Of a stretch of DNA of 64,000 nt, positions 63,819 to 64,000 are shown one piece after another. How positions within the stretch are numbered: position 1 is the first letter of the stretch; every line of letters starts with the position of its first letter. The stretch lies in contig JAYSPY010000048.1 in NCBI GenBank assembly GCA_043721855.1, forward strand, positions 40,570 to 104,569, in the 5' to 3' direction. Both the position numbers and the translations under genes were made by a program. Below the pieces are notes generated by a model. It saw nothing but the letters and a program-made list of their open reading frames with translations. It had not been told where the DNA came from and did not search any database. Source of the DNA: JACMNW01 sp043721855. GTDB taxonomy: Bacteria; Pseudomonadota; Alphaproteobacteria; Rhodobacterales; Rhodobacteraceae.

Positions 63819-64000
63819 ATCCCTAATATGGTGCAAGACTGCGCAACTGCAACAGGGTCATCGCGTTGAAATGCAAGGTGAGAATCCCGGTTAAACGCTG
63901 GCAAACGGGTTTGTGCCCAGCACTGACCTTGCGCTTCGTTAACGTGCGAAAACGGATTATGGCGCGCTTTTGGTAAGGCATGGCGTGGTGATCCACGCAA

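Noticed and set aside
63812..64000. Minus-strand frame at the right edge
   Set aside because: No ribosome site visible, no conserved-looking motif; composition like other shadows.

Overview
The window is a GC-rich, densely coded chromosomal segment of an alphaproteobacterium, almost certainly order Rhodobacterales (Roseobacter/Rhodobacteraceae type). The evidence is gene order and family content: pyrH-frr-uppS-cdsA-dxr-rseP-bamA-ompH-fabZ-lpxA-lpxI-lpxB; sciP-ctrA-ligA-recG; a DUF2849-cysI-cysH-DUF934-ferredoxin reductase sulfur cluster; TrmFO, GluQ, Bpt and an Entner-Doudoroff edd/eda pair. I see no prophage, insertion sequence, CRISPR array, rRNA or tRNA gene.

Layout. 1-2.4 kb: infC (apparently starting on AUA), an Ala-rich anchored protein and fpr. 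2.4-6.2 kb: assimilatory sulfate reduction genes with a divergent Lrp-type regulator. 6.3-12.1 kb: a long minus-strand run (ssb, a SufT-like gene, a SatD-like protein, a DUF3307 membrane protein, an A-type Fe-S carrier, tpiA, a DMT exporter, a P450). 12.3-14.8 kb: lytic transglycosylase, AraC regulator, miaA. 15-26.6 kb: the large envelope operon. 26.7-33.6 kb: mnmA and the cell-cycle/DNA group sciP, ctrA, ligA, recG. 33.7-43.4 kb: Fe-S scaffold, hisI, gluQ, trmFO, an exported protein, gyrA, ornithine cyclodeaminase/arginase and their divergent Lrp regulator. 43.5-47.6 kb: ccmF-ccmH, a PaaG-like enzyme and a six-EF-hand secreted protein. 47.7-54.4 kb: ilvN/ilvB with an attenuator, phoX remnant, a VOC gene, bpt, DUF2852. 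54.6-63.8 kb: glnE, eda/edd with a LacI-type operator, a lipoprotein, an rRNA methyltransferase, a PIN protein and an M48 protease.

Most novel candidate: the 109-nt gap upstream of the SatD-like gene is filled by four 18-bp palindromes at an exact 29-bp period (10986-11090). The protein behind it combines motifs resembling a class III nucleotide-cyclase core with a C-terminal helix-turn-helix and overlaps a DUF3307 membrane-protein gene. This looks like a self-regulated, membrane-linked nucleotide-signalling unit; the function is inference.

Other highlights: a ribosome-mediated attenuator with a 15-codon leader peptide before ilvB; a perfect 16-bp palindromic operator before edd; a dispersed intergenic repeat (GATATTT core, often next to a GC hairpin); two unannotated ~40-codon membrane peptides. 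Four genes look broken: dxr lacks about 0.5 kb of its middle and changes frame, ornithine cyclodeaminase and phoX have in-frame stops, and a VOC gene has a homopolymer frameshift. Either this lineage is losing genes or the assembly has local errors; the dxr case matters most because the enzyme is normally essential.
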